Positions 9,637 to 21,339 of a DNA stretch of 64,000 nt are shown in pieces. This stretch comes from Keithomyces neogunnii (taxonomy: Eukaryota > Ascomycota > Sordariomycetes > Hypocreales > Clavicipitaceae). The position numbers and the translations under genes were made by a program. Position 1 is the first letter of the stretch. Every line of letters starts with the position of its first letter. The notes beneath the pieces are model-generated. The model had not been told where the DNA came from and searched no databases. It saw only the letters and a list, made by a program, of their open reading frames with translations. The stretch lies in contig JAIOWQ010000010.1 in the NCBI GenBank assembly GCA_020975405.1, positions 1 through 64,000 of the forward strand, read 5' to 3'.

Positions 9637-12600
9637 ATCCTCCCTAGGTATATCTAAGAAGATATCTTCTTTATAAGCTAATCCTATTATTAAGACTATA
9701 TATATTATATCTAATTCTCTCTTAAATCCTAACCTTTTCTTTAAAAGTAAAGCTAGTCTCTTATTTTACTTAATCTATCCTCTCTTCTACTTTCTTTAAT
9801 ACCCCTTCTTAATAACCCCTAGCCTAGCTAATTCTCTTATTAATCTCTAAGGAGCCTAGTATATCCCTATTTCTTTCCTAGCTCTTTCTTCTTACTTTAT
9901 TATCCTTTTATCTTAGGATTAGTTCTCTTCCTAGCTTAGGTCTAGCTCTTTTAAATAGGCTTCCTTTATTCTTATTTATATAGATAAAGATATTAATTCT
10001 CTAGGAATAATTAATATATATATTCCTATTAAAGGTATCTTTATAAGGTATAAATAAACCTATATAAGGTTACTAATAGTATTAGAAACCCTTCTTATTA
10101 CTCCTAATATTATTTTATATATTCTTCTTTTATATCTATTAAAGTTAATAATAGCCTTCTCTTATAAATATCTTCTAGGTTTAATACTCTTAATTCTTTT
10201 ATATCTTAGCTATATAGTATTAGTAAAAGCTAGAACTTTATAGTCTATAGGCTTATTATTATCCTTTAGGTCTTTTAAGGAAGATATATCTATATTTATT
10301 AGGTTAAATAGCAATTTTCTAGGCATAGCTTAAGGGGTTCTATGCCTTACTAACCCTAGGGTTAATAAAGTAGTACTATATATAATATTACTTATTTAAT
10401 TAGAATCTTATCTCTTAGATACTTTATATTCTAAACTACTAGGGTTATATATTTCCTACCTAATAAGGGCTAATATTACTTAGATAGAAGGTAATAAAGA
10501 GGGTAACTTTCCTAGTAATATTAGTAATATAGACTTTCTTTCTCTCTTAATAAGGGCTTAACTACCTTATATACTTATAATAAAAGGTTAGTATATCTAG
10601 GTAATAATTTCCTCTATTAGCTTTACTACTTTAGGCATTTTTACTTTAATAGGGGTAGTTCTAGGTAGTATTAGTAAGTTATTAATCCTAATTATTTAAT
10701 CTAGATACCCTATTAATAGTACCTCTTTTAGAATTTCTAAAATATATACCCTTTTTTCTATAATCTTTCTTTCTACTAATTTAGAGGTTACCTATAATAA
10801 AGAGAATATTTTATAATAAATTACCTTATTATAATACTATAGGTTAATAGGTTAGTAGGTATTTATAATATTATAGCTAATAAGGTAGTTAAAAGGGTAA
10901 GTCCTCCTAACTTTATTAATATTAATAAGGGTAACCTCTCTAAGGTATATAAGGGATTTTTTAAGAGTAATATTTTACTAGTTCTATTCTTTAATCTAGT
11001 CTAAGGTTAGATTTATATTAATATAGACTTATAGAGTCTTTAGCTTTATAAGGATTTCTAGCTTATTAAGAGCTATTACTTAGAATAGCCTTATAGTCTA
11101 AATAAGCTTTTACTTATAGGAATTAATACCTAAAGCCTAGTTCTTAATAAGCTAGTCTTAGACTAGAAGATTAACTCTATTTATATTTATAATAAAACCC
11201 TATTTATTAGAGATATTTACTTTAAGCCTATATAAGCTCTTTAGGGTAGTATCTTTCTTAATTATTATACTAATCTCTATCTTAATAAGGCCTTAGAAAG
11301 TATTTTATAGATAGCTTAGATAAGTATAGCTATATTTATACCTTTCTTATTATTATATATTAAGAACTATAATAACTCTAAAATTATAAGAGTACCTAAG
11401 AAGTATTAGAATCTACTTCTACCTTATAATAAAGATATCTAGTTAATTTAGGCATATATTTTTCTATAAGTTAAAGAAATATAAGATCTTACCCTTTTAA
11501 TTAAATAAAAATATAGTCTAATAATTAGTAAAGTAAACTATACTAGCTATAAACTAGTAGTTTTATATCTAAGTATATATATTAGAAGGATCTAAACTAT
11601 TCTTATAGTAGATATTATTAATTACTAGGGTATTAACTTTTATAATATTTTCTCTAAGACTTATAATAGCCTACTTTTAATTAAATAGTCCTTTAACTAC
11701 TTAGATTATTTAAGGTAAGAATATAACTATATCTTCTAGCTTTTTTCTAATAATTTATAGTATAGTTATTATTTAAAATTAGTCTAGCTAAGTATTACCT
11801 TCTACTTTAGTACTTATTTTAAGAAATCTATAAATATTCTTAATATACTTACTCTATTTAACCCTTTTATTACTTATAAATATTCCTTTAATAGTACTAT
11901 ATTCCTTAAGATATAGGGTATTATTATTAAAGTATTATAATAGATTTAGCTATACTTATCTTAGTTAAAATATAAGAGGCTAATAATAATAGAGGGTTTT
12001 TAAGTCTTAATTAACTTTATATTCTTTAGAGGGTTAATAGAACTTCCTTACTTTCCTATATATCTAGATATTATATATAATAAGGTATAAGTTAGTTATA
12101 GTATTTTTAAAGATATAAGTATCCTTAGCCTCTTACCTTTAGTTACTAGGTAAGCTTTCTAGTATTATTATAGATAATAGGCTTCTTTAATAATACTAAA
12201 GATTAGCTTTATTATAAGGCTAGGGGATTTCTTCCTATAGGTAATAAATTTAGCTTCTAACTTAATAGTTCTCCTAAAGCTTTAATAAAGATAATATTTC
12301 CTTAATAAGGATCTCTTTAATACTAGTTAATTAGATAAAAGAGTAATATAAGAGGGCTATAAAATATTACTTAAGGTTATTAGTATATAAAAAGTAGTAA
12401 TATATATATAAAAGAAAGAGGTATACTTACTCTATTTAATCTTAATATAGAGCCTTCTTATTATCCCTTACCTTATTAAATCCCTTTATTAGTAGGCTAT
12501 AATACTAGCTATAGATAGTTATTATCTATTATTTTTAAGCTTTAATAGCTTTTCTATTAAGATATACTATATATAATTATCCTATATTACTAGGCTACCT

Positions 12601-13960
12601 ACTTATCTTCTTACTATCTCCTCTTCTTCTCTTCTTCTCCTTTCTTCCTTCTCTTCTTATCTTCTTCTTCTTATATTATTTATTTAATCTTCTTATAATA
12701 AAGCTATTTTCTTCCTTTTCTTATTTAAAGCTTCTTAATATCTTATTCTTAGTATAAGCTAAGGTATCTAAGGATAAGCTCTTCTAGACTATATAGCTAA
12801 ATTAGTTAAATTATATTACTAAGTTTAAAAAGGTAGTAGCTATTAAGTATCTTATAGGCTTATCTTTCTAATCCTACTTATAGCTTATTATCTATACTAA
12901 CTATTTCTTTATAGATAAAGAATACCTTCTATATCTAGGTTCTTAGTAAGATTAACTTTAATATAGCCTATATTCTAATATATACTAAGGTTATATTATA
13001 ACTTAAGCCTTTAACTAGTATCTCTTCTAAAAAATAGGATCTTATTAATATACTACCTAAGGCTCTTTTTTAAAGCTTTATTAATTAGTTCTATACTTAG
13101 TTTCTAACTATCTAGAAGGCTACCTATAATTATATCCTAAATTAGGTCCTTATTCTAGCTAAATACTCCTATCCTAATAGATAGTTTTTTATATAGCTAA
13201 ATTACTTTAAATATACTTAAGCTCTTCTTATATTAATATATAAGAGATTAAATCTAGTCTTATATAATAGCTATATTTATACTTATACTAAGATAGTTAT
13301 TATAATATCTAAATATATCCTTTTTCCTTTTTATAATTATATCTTTATAGTAGGTATAGGAGAAGGCTCTTATAATAACTATTACTAGTATAATAATAAG
13401 GCTACTACTTATTAATAATACTTTACTTAAGGGTATTACCTTTAGTAATAAGATAGTTATTTATTAGTATCTCCTTTTCTTAGTAAGGATTAGGATCCTA
13501 GGGCGCTTATATAGCTTCTAGTAGGGCTTTCTTATCTTTATACTAGTTTAGCTTCTTATATTATAAAGGATATTTCTTATCCTTATAGGAATTCTATTAT
13601 AAAGGCTATTATTATTATAGCTACCTATATTATACTCTCTTAAACTTAAGAATAGTATCTTTCCTAGTCTATAGCTTTAATAGCTATTTTTTAGGTTTTA
13701 TATTTAATTAATTAGTCTTATCTTTACCTTATTTCCTTATTAATTTACTATAGTTACTAGTCTTTTTATTATTTCTCTCCCTCTTATTAATCCTTTTCTA
13801 GCTATTATTATTTTATTTAATCTATCTTCTAAGATTAATATTACTATTTCTCTTCTTTTTAAATACCTTCTTATATGCTTTTCTCTTCTCTCTCTTACTC
13901 CTCTTATACTTAGCCTAGCTTATAGTAAGAAGCTTAGTATCTTTACTTTTTAAGGTAAAA
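9637..13960 (-). pseudogene. Element A, extra block between pol and 3' LTR (unknown frames)
   Basis: Degenerate copy of the block described in detail for element B at 15876-20200. Every frame is full of TAA and TAG stops of RIP type (from CAA, CAG and TGG). The end next to the left LTR reads on the minus strand without stops for about 40 codons. No family is recognised. Confidence 0.45.
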
Positions 13961-14148
13961 GAGAATAAGCTTATAGTCTTTATATTAAGAGTTATATTTA
14001 ATCCTTATCTCTATATTTAACCTATTTTAACTAGAATACTCTAGCTATTATAGTTTCTTATATTATATAAATATACTCTTAGTAAGCCTATCCTTACTAT
14101 TATATCTCTTCTCCTTTTATTCTTACTATACTAGCTTCCTTAGGATAG

Positions 14149-14372
14149 AACCCTACTTAGTTATAGTTATATTATCCTCTTCTATATTATCTCCTTAGAT
14201 AAGGCACCTTACTTAGTTATAGTTATATTATCCTCTTCTATATTATCTTCTTAGATAAGGCACCCTACTTAGTTATAGTTATATTATCCTCTTCTATATT
14301 ATCTCCTTAGATAAGGCACCTTACTTAGTTATAGTTATATTATCCTCTTCTATACTATCTCTAGCCTTTATT
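14149..14372. repeat. 56-bp minisatellite, four units (element A)
   Basis: The motif (A)CC(C/T)TACTTAG...CTCCTTAGATAAGGC recurs with its TACTTAG core at 14155, 14211, 14267 and 14323, an exact 56-bp period. Elements B and C have three units at the homologous place. 56 is not a multiple of three, so the different copy number would shift any reading frame and argues that this spacer 3' of pol is non-coding. Confidence 0.9.
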
Positions 14373-15181
14373 AACCTTCCTAGTTATTATCTTCCCTCTT
14401 CTTCTATTTAATCTAGCTTTACTTCTTATTCTTCTTTAGATCCTTTTACTTTTTCTAGGTACTTCTCCCTAGGCTAACTCTACTTATCTTAGTACTATAC
14501 TTCTATAGAGATTTTATCTCCCTAGTTCTTTACTTCCTATTATATATTCTTATTATAATATATATAATATAGGTCTTATTTCTTCTTATTTTATTTAATC
14601 TTAGTCCCTTCTACCTACTCCTTTCCTCTAAAAGTAAGTAAGTTTATATATATCTATCTAGAGATAGGGCTACCCTTCTTAACTACTCTTATAGCCTTTA
14701 TAGTCTTAGTAGGTTATTAAGACCTTATACTTTTTAAGAGTTAAATTATTATTATACTTAAGAACTTTATAATATCTTTTATTAATAGCTAGCTTTAATT
14801 AAGAGGGGTAGGTCTATTTAAGATTATTATTCCTTATTATATTATTAATTATTATATCTAAGCTATTTAGTATAATTAGCCCTTTTATTTAGTAAGGGTA
14901 TAATCCTCCTTAGGTAAACCTAGCTATTTAAGGCAGGTTTAGCTAAACTAAACTAAGCCTAATTTAAAGATTAAATATTTACTTATTTTAAAAATCCTTA
15001 TATTATATCTAGAATATATTAGAGAGCTTTAAGAGCTATATTTCTATATATTATCTTAAATACTAATATATATAGATTAGGATTTTATTTAGTAAGTTTA
15101 GATTATTATTAACTATTTAATCTAATATATTATAATAAGACTAAGTAGGTAAAAGGTTATCTATTATATTTAGTATATATT

Positions 15182-15875
15182 TTATTAGGCCTAAACACAC
15201 ACACCAACCAACTATATGCCCCCAAACGACAGGATCTGTGGTTTCGCAGTCTCTTATAACAATCCGTCGTGTATTATATATATCTAAGTAGGATTAAATA
15301 AATAGGAGCCTCTTATAGGGATAATCGTCCTTAATATAGCTATAGTTATATAGGTAAGAGTGACCTTTTACTATTATTCCTTGCTTAACTTTCCTATTAT
15401 ATTGCTTATCTCTAAATCTACCTTAGGTTCTTAGGTAACTAACTTTATAAAACTATACTCTACTAAAATAGATTAAATAGTTAGTCCTTCTCTTTTACTA
15501 TAATCTTCCTTATAGGGCGCTAGGTTACGGCTTCTTTCCTTCCTCTATAACTATCCTATAGTAACCCTATAGTCTGACTATAACTCTAGGTTAGGGTATT
15601 ATCTTAAAAGTAAATATAATATTAAGGCTATAAATAAGGATTAAATAAATAAATATAAAATACAGGTAAGAACTCCTTTTATTATCTCCTTAGTAGTATA
15701 TTAACTAGCTATAAAAAGGGCTTATATAAATCTTTTATATTCTATATTATTAGATAAGAAGAAAGCACGCTAACTACCTTTTATACCTATCCTTATATAT
15801 TAATAGCGGGTCTAATCCCCTTCTACTATCTTATATACCTATTACCGCCTAGTATACACGGTCTCCCTTATATAA
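15182..15875 (-). repeat. Element B, left LTR (3' LTR of the element)
   Basis: 694 bp. The first 100 bp (TTATTAGGCCTAAACACAC...) are almost free of RIP changes, whereas the last 100 bp are strongly changed relative to the right LTR. A purine-run complement (TCCTTCCT at 15877-15884) adjoins it as the polypurine tract. Confidence 0.94.
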
Positions 15876-18800
15876 ATCCTTCCTAGGCATACCTAAGAAG
15901 ATATCTTCTTTATAAGCTAATCCTACTACTAAGACCGCGTATATTATATCTAATTCCCTCTTAAACCCTAACCTTTCCTTTAAAAGTAAAGCTAGTCTCT
16001 TATTCTACTTAATCTATCCTCCCTTCCTACTTTCTCTAATACCCCTTCTTAATAACCCTTAGCCTAGCTAATTCTCTTATTAATCTCTAAGGAGCCTAGT
16101 ATATCCCTATTCCTTTCCTAGCTCTTCCTTCCTACTTTATTATCCTTTTATCCTAGGATTAGTTCCCTTCCTAGCTTAGGTCTAGCTCTTTTAAATAGGC
16201 TTCCTCTATTCTTATTTATATAGATAAAGATATTAGTCCCCTAGGAATAACTAATATATATATTCCTACTAAAGGTATCTTTATAAGGTATAGATAAACC
16301 TATATAAGGTTACTAATAGCATTAGAAACCCTTCCTATTACTCCTAATACTATTTTATATATTCTTCTTTTATACCTATTAAAGTTAATAATAGCCTTCT
16401 CTTATAAATACCTCCTAGGTTTAATACCCTTAATCCTTTTATATCTTAGCTATATAGTATTAGTAAAAGCTAGAACTTTATAGTCTATAGGCTTATTATT
16501 ATCCTCTAGGTCTTCTAGGGGAGGCGTGTCTATATTTATTAGGTTAAATAGCGATTCCCTAGGCATAGCTTAAGGGGTTCTGTGCCTTACTAACCCTAGG
16601 GTTAATAGAGTAGCGCTATATATAATATTACTTATTTAATTAGAATCCTATCCCTTAGATGCTTTATATTCTAAACCACTAGGGTTATATATTTCCTACC
16701 TAGTAAGGGCTAATATTACTTAGATAGAAGGCAATAAAGAGGGTAACTTTCCTAGTAGTATTAGTAATATAGACTTTCTTTCTCCCTTAATAAGTGCTTA
16801 ACTGCCTTATATACTTATAATAGAAGGTTAGCGTGTCTAGGTAATAATTCCCTCTATTAGCTTTACTACTTTAGGTGTTTTCGCTTTAATAGGGGCAGTC
16901 CTAGGCAGTATTAGTAAGTTATTAATCCTAATTATTTAATCTAGATGCCCTATTAGTAATACCTCCTTTAGAATTTCTAAAATGTGTACCCTTTTTTCTA
17001 TAATCTTCCTTTCTACTAATTTAGAGGTTACCTATAGTAGAGGGAATGTTTTATAATAAATTACCTTATTATAATACTATAGGTTAATAGGTTAGTAGGC
17101 ATTTATAATATTATAGCTAATAAGGTAGTTAAAAGGGTAAGTCCTCCTAACTCTATTAATATTAATAGGGGTAACCCCTCTAAGGTATATAAGGGATTTT
17201 TTAAGAGTAATATTCTACTAGTTCTATTCTTTAATCTAGTCTAAGGTTAGATTTATATTAATATAGACTTATAGAGTCTTTAGCTTTATAAGGATTCCTA
17301 GCTTATTAAGAGCTATTACTTAGAATAGCCTTATAGTCTAAATAAGCTTTTACTTATAGGAATTAATACCTAAAGCCTAGTTCCTAATAAGCTAGTCTTA
17401 GACTAGAAGATTAACTCTATCTATATCTATAATAAAACCCTATTTATTAGAGATATTTACTTTAAGCCTATAGGGGCTCTTTAGGGTAGTGTCTTTCTTA
17501 ATTATTATACTAATCTCTACCCTAATAAGGCCTTAGAAAGTATTTTATAGGTAGCTTAGATAAGCGTAGCTATATTTATACCTCCCTTACTATTATATAC
17601 TAGGAACTATAATAACTCTAAAATTATAAGGGTACCTAAGAAGTATTAGAATCTACTTCTACCCTATAATAAAGGTATCTAGTTAATTTAGGCGCATATT
17701 TTTCTATAAGTTAAAGAAATATAAGATCTTACCCTTTTAATTAAATAAAAATATAGTCTAGTAATTAGTAAAGTAAACTATACTAGCTATAAACTAGTAG
17801 TTTTATATCTAAGTATATATATTAAAAGGATCTAAACTATTCTTATAGTAGATATTATTAATTACTAGGGCATTAACTTTTATAGTATTTTCTCTAAGAC
17901 TTATAATAGCCTGTTTTTAATTAAATAGTCCTTTAACCACTTAGATTATTTAAGGTAAGAACGTGACCATATCTTCCAGCCCTCTTCTAATAATTTATAG
18001 TATAGCTATTATTTAAAATTAGTCTAGCTAAGCACTACCTTCTACTTTAGTGCTTATTTTAAGGAATCTATAGATATCCTTAATATACTTACTCTATTTA
18101 ACCCTTTTATTACTTATAAATATTCCTTTAATAGTGCTATACCCCTTAGGATATAGGGCATTATTATTAAAGTATTATAATAGATTTAGCCATACCTATC
18201 TTAGTTAAAATATAGGAGGCTAATAATAGTAGAGGGTTTTTAAGTCTTAATTAACTTTATATTCTTTAAAGGGTTAATAGAACTTCCCTACTTTCCTATA
18301 TATCTAGACACTATATATAATAGGATATAAGTTAGTTATAGTATTTTTAAAGATATAAGCATCCTTAGCCTCTTACCTTTAGTTACCTAGTAAGCTTTCT
18401 AGTGCTATTATAGATAATAGGCTTCTCTAATAATACTAAAGGTTAGCTTTATTATAAGGCTAGGGGATTTCTTCCTATAGGTAATAAATTTAGCTTCTAA
18501 CTTAGTAGTCCTTCTAAAGCTTTAATAGAGATAATATTTCCTTAATAAGGATCTCTTTAATACTAGTTAATTAAATAAAAGAGTAATATAAGAGGGCTAT
18601 AAAACGTTACTTAAGGTTACTAGTGCGTAAAAAGTGGCAATATATATATAGAAGAAAGAGGTATACCCGCTCTATTTAATCTTAATATAGAGCCTTCTTA
18701 TTATCCCTTACCTTATTAAATCCCTTTATTAGTAGGCTATAATGCCAGCTATAGATAGTTATTATCTATTATTTCTAAGCCCTAGTAGCTTTTCTATTAG

Positions 18801-20200
18801 GGCATACTATATATAATTATCCTATACTGCTAGGCTACCTACTCATCTCCTTACTACCTCCTCTTCTTCTCCTCTTCTCCTTTCTTCCTCTTCTTCTTAT
18901 CTTCTTCTTCTTATACTATTTATTTAATCTTCCTATAATAGAGCTATTTTCTTCCTTCTCTTATTTAAAGCTCCCTAATATCTTATCCTTAGTATAAGCT
19001 AAGGTACCTAAGGATAAGCTCTTCTAGACTATATAGCTAAATTAGTTAAACCATACTACTAAGTTTAAAAAGGTAGTAGCTATTAAGTATCTTATAGGCT
19101 TATCTTTCTAATCCTACTTATAGCTTATTATCTATACTAACTATTCCTCTATAGATAAAGAATACCTTCTATATCTAGGTTCTTAGCGGGATTAACTTTA
19201 GTATGGCCTATATTCTAATATATACTAAGGTTATATTATAACTTAAGCCTTTAACTAGTATCCCTCCTAAAAAGTAGGGTCTTATTAATATACTACCTAA
19301 GGCTCTTTTCTAAAGCTTTATTAATTAGTTCTACGCTTAGTTTCTAACTATCTAGGAGGCTACCTATAATTATATCCTAAATTAGGTCCTTATTCTAGCT
19401 AAATACTCCTATCCTAATAGATAGTTTTTTGTATAGCTAAATCGCCCTAAACATACTTAAGCTCTTCTTATATTAATATATAGGAGGTTAAATCTAGTCT
19501 TATATAATAGCTATATTTATACCTATACTAAGATAGTTACTATAGCGTCTAAACATATCCTTTTCCCTTTCTATAACTATATCTTTATAGCAGGCGTAGG
19601 AGAAGGCTCTTATAATAACTATTACTAGTATAGTAGTAAGGCTACTGCTTATTAATAGCGCTTTACTTAAGGGTATTACCTTTAGTAATAGGATAGTTAT
19701 TCATTAGTATCTCCTTTTCTTAGTAAGGATTAGGATCCTAGGGCGCCTATATAGCTTCTAGTAGGGCTCCCTTACCTTTATACTAGTTTAGCTCCTTATA
19801 TTATAAAGGATATCCCTTATCCTTATAGGAATCCTACTATAGAGGCTACTACTATTATAGCTACCTATACTATACTCTCTTAAACTTAAGGGTAATATCT
19901 TTCCTAGTCTATAGCTTTAATAGCTGCTTTTTAGGTTTTATATTTAATTAATTAGTCCTATCTTTACCCTATTCCCTTATTAATTTACTATAGTTACTAG
20001 TCTTACTATTATTTCTCCCCCTCCTATTAATCCTTTCCTAGCTATCTTTATTTTATTTAATCTATCTTCTAAGATTATTATTACTATTTCTCCTCTCCTT
20101 AAACGCCTCCTTATATGCTTTTCTCTTCTCTCTCTTAATCCTCTTATACTTAGCCTAACTTATAGTAAGAAGCTTAGTATCTTTACTTTTAAGGTAAAAG
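15876..20200 (-). pseudogene. Element B, extra block between pol and 3' LTR (unknown frames)
   Basis: About 4.3 kb lies beyond the integrase and the 56-bp spacer, where a normal Gypsy element would already end in its 3' LTR. On the minus strand long stretches read as hydrophilic protein interrupted only by TAA or TAG. Examples are a lysine/arginine-rich part near 20.1-19.9 kb (QAKYKRIKREKRKAYKEAF, allowing Q for stop) and a stop-free end near 16.0-15.88 kb (KERLGFKRELD, AYKEDIFLGMPRK). Plus-strand frames in the same DNA also read plausibly, because RIP removes most stop-free contrast between strands, so the coding strand is not proven. I recognise no domain. It could be an additional protein, an envelope-like or accessory frame, or captured host sequence. 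Confidence 0.45.
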
Positions 20201-20388
20201 AGAATAAGCTTATAGTCTTTATATTAAGAGTTATATTTAATCCTTATCTCTATATTTAACCTATTCTAACTAGAATACTCTAGCTATTATAGTTTCTTAT
20301 ATTATATAAATATACTCTTAGTAAGCCTATTCTTGCTATTATATCTCTTCTCCTTTTTATTCTTACCATACTAGCTCCCTTAGGATAG

Positions 20389-20556
20389 CACCCTACTTAG
20401 TCATAGTTACGTTATCCTCTTCTATACTATCTCCTTAGATAAGGCACCCTACTTAGTTATAGTCATGTTATCCTCTTCTATACTATCTCCTTAGATAAGG
20501 CACCCTACTTAGTTATAGTCACGTTATCCTCTTCTATACTATCTCTAGCCTCTATT
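20389..20556. repeat. 56-bp minisatellite, three units (element B)
   Basis: TACTTAG cores at 20395, 20451 and 20507 give an exact 56-bp period. Four units occur in A and three in C at the homologous place. It lies between the end of pol and the extra block. Confidence 0.9.
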
Positions 20557-21339
20557 AACCTTCCTAGTTATTATCTTCTCTCTTCTTCTATTTAATCTAG
20601 CTTTACTTCTTATTCTTCTTTAGGTCCTTTTGCTTTTTCTAGGTACTTCTCCCTAGGCTAACTCTACTTATCTTAGTACTATGCTTCTATAGAGATTTTA
20701 CCTCCCTAGTTCTTTACTTCCTATTATATATCCTTATTATAATATATATAATATAGGTCCTATTTCTCCTTATTTTATTTAATCTTAGTCCCTTTTACCT
20801 ACTCCTTTCCTCTAAAAGTAAGTAAGTTTATATATATCTATCTAGAGATAGGGCTACCCTTCTTAACTACTCTTATAGCCTTTATAGTCTTAGTAGGTTA
20901 CTAAGACCTTATACTTTTTAAGAGTTAAATTATTATTATACTTAAGAACTTTATAGTGTCTTTTACTAATAGCTAGCTTTAGTTAAGAGAGGCAGGTCTA
21001 TTTAAGATTATTATTCCTTATTATATTATTAATTATTATATCTAAGCTATTTAGTATAATTAGCCCTTTTATTTAGTAAGGGTATAATCCTCCCTAGGCA
21101 AACCTAGCTAGTTAAGGCGGGTTTAGCTAAACTAAACTAAGCCTAACCTAAAGATTAAATGTTTACTTATTTTAAAAAATCCTTATATTATGTCTAGAAT
21201 ATATTAGAGAGCTCTAAGAGCTATATTTCTATATATTATCTTAAATACTAATATATATAGGCTAGGATTTTATTTAGTAGGTCTAGATTATTATTAACTA
21301 TTTAATCTAATATATTATGATAAGACTAAGCAGGTAAAA

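Noticed and set aside
14149..14372. Regularly spaced direct repeats that look CRISPR-like
   Set aside because: The 56-bp units are contiguous and nearly identical, with no unique spacers, and the host is a fungus. It is a minisatellite.
17281..18480. A plus-strand gene in the extra block (long frame with only TAA/TAG stops)
   Set aside because: Minus-strand frames over the same DNA read equally well and agree with the direction of gag-pol. RIP removes the strand contrast, so I left it as an unknown block rather than calling a plus-strand gene.
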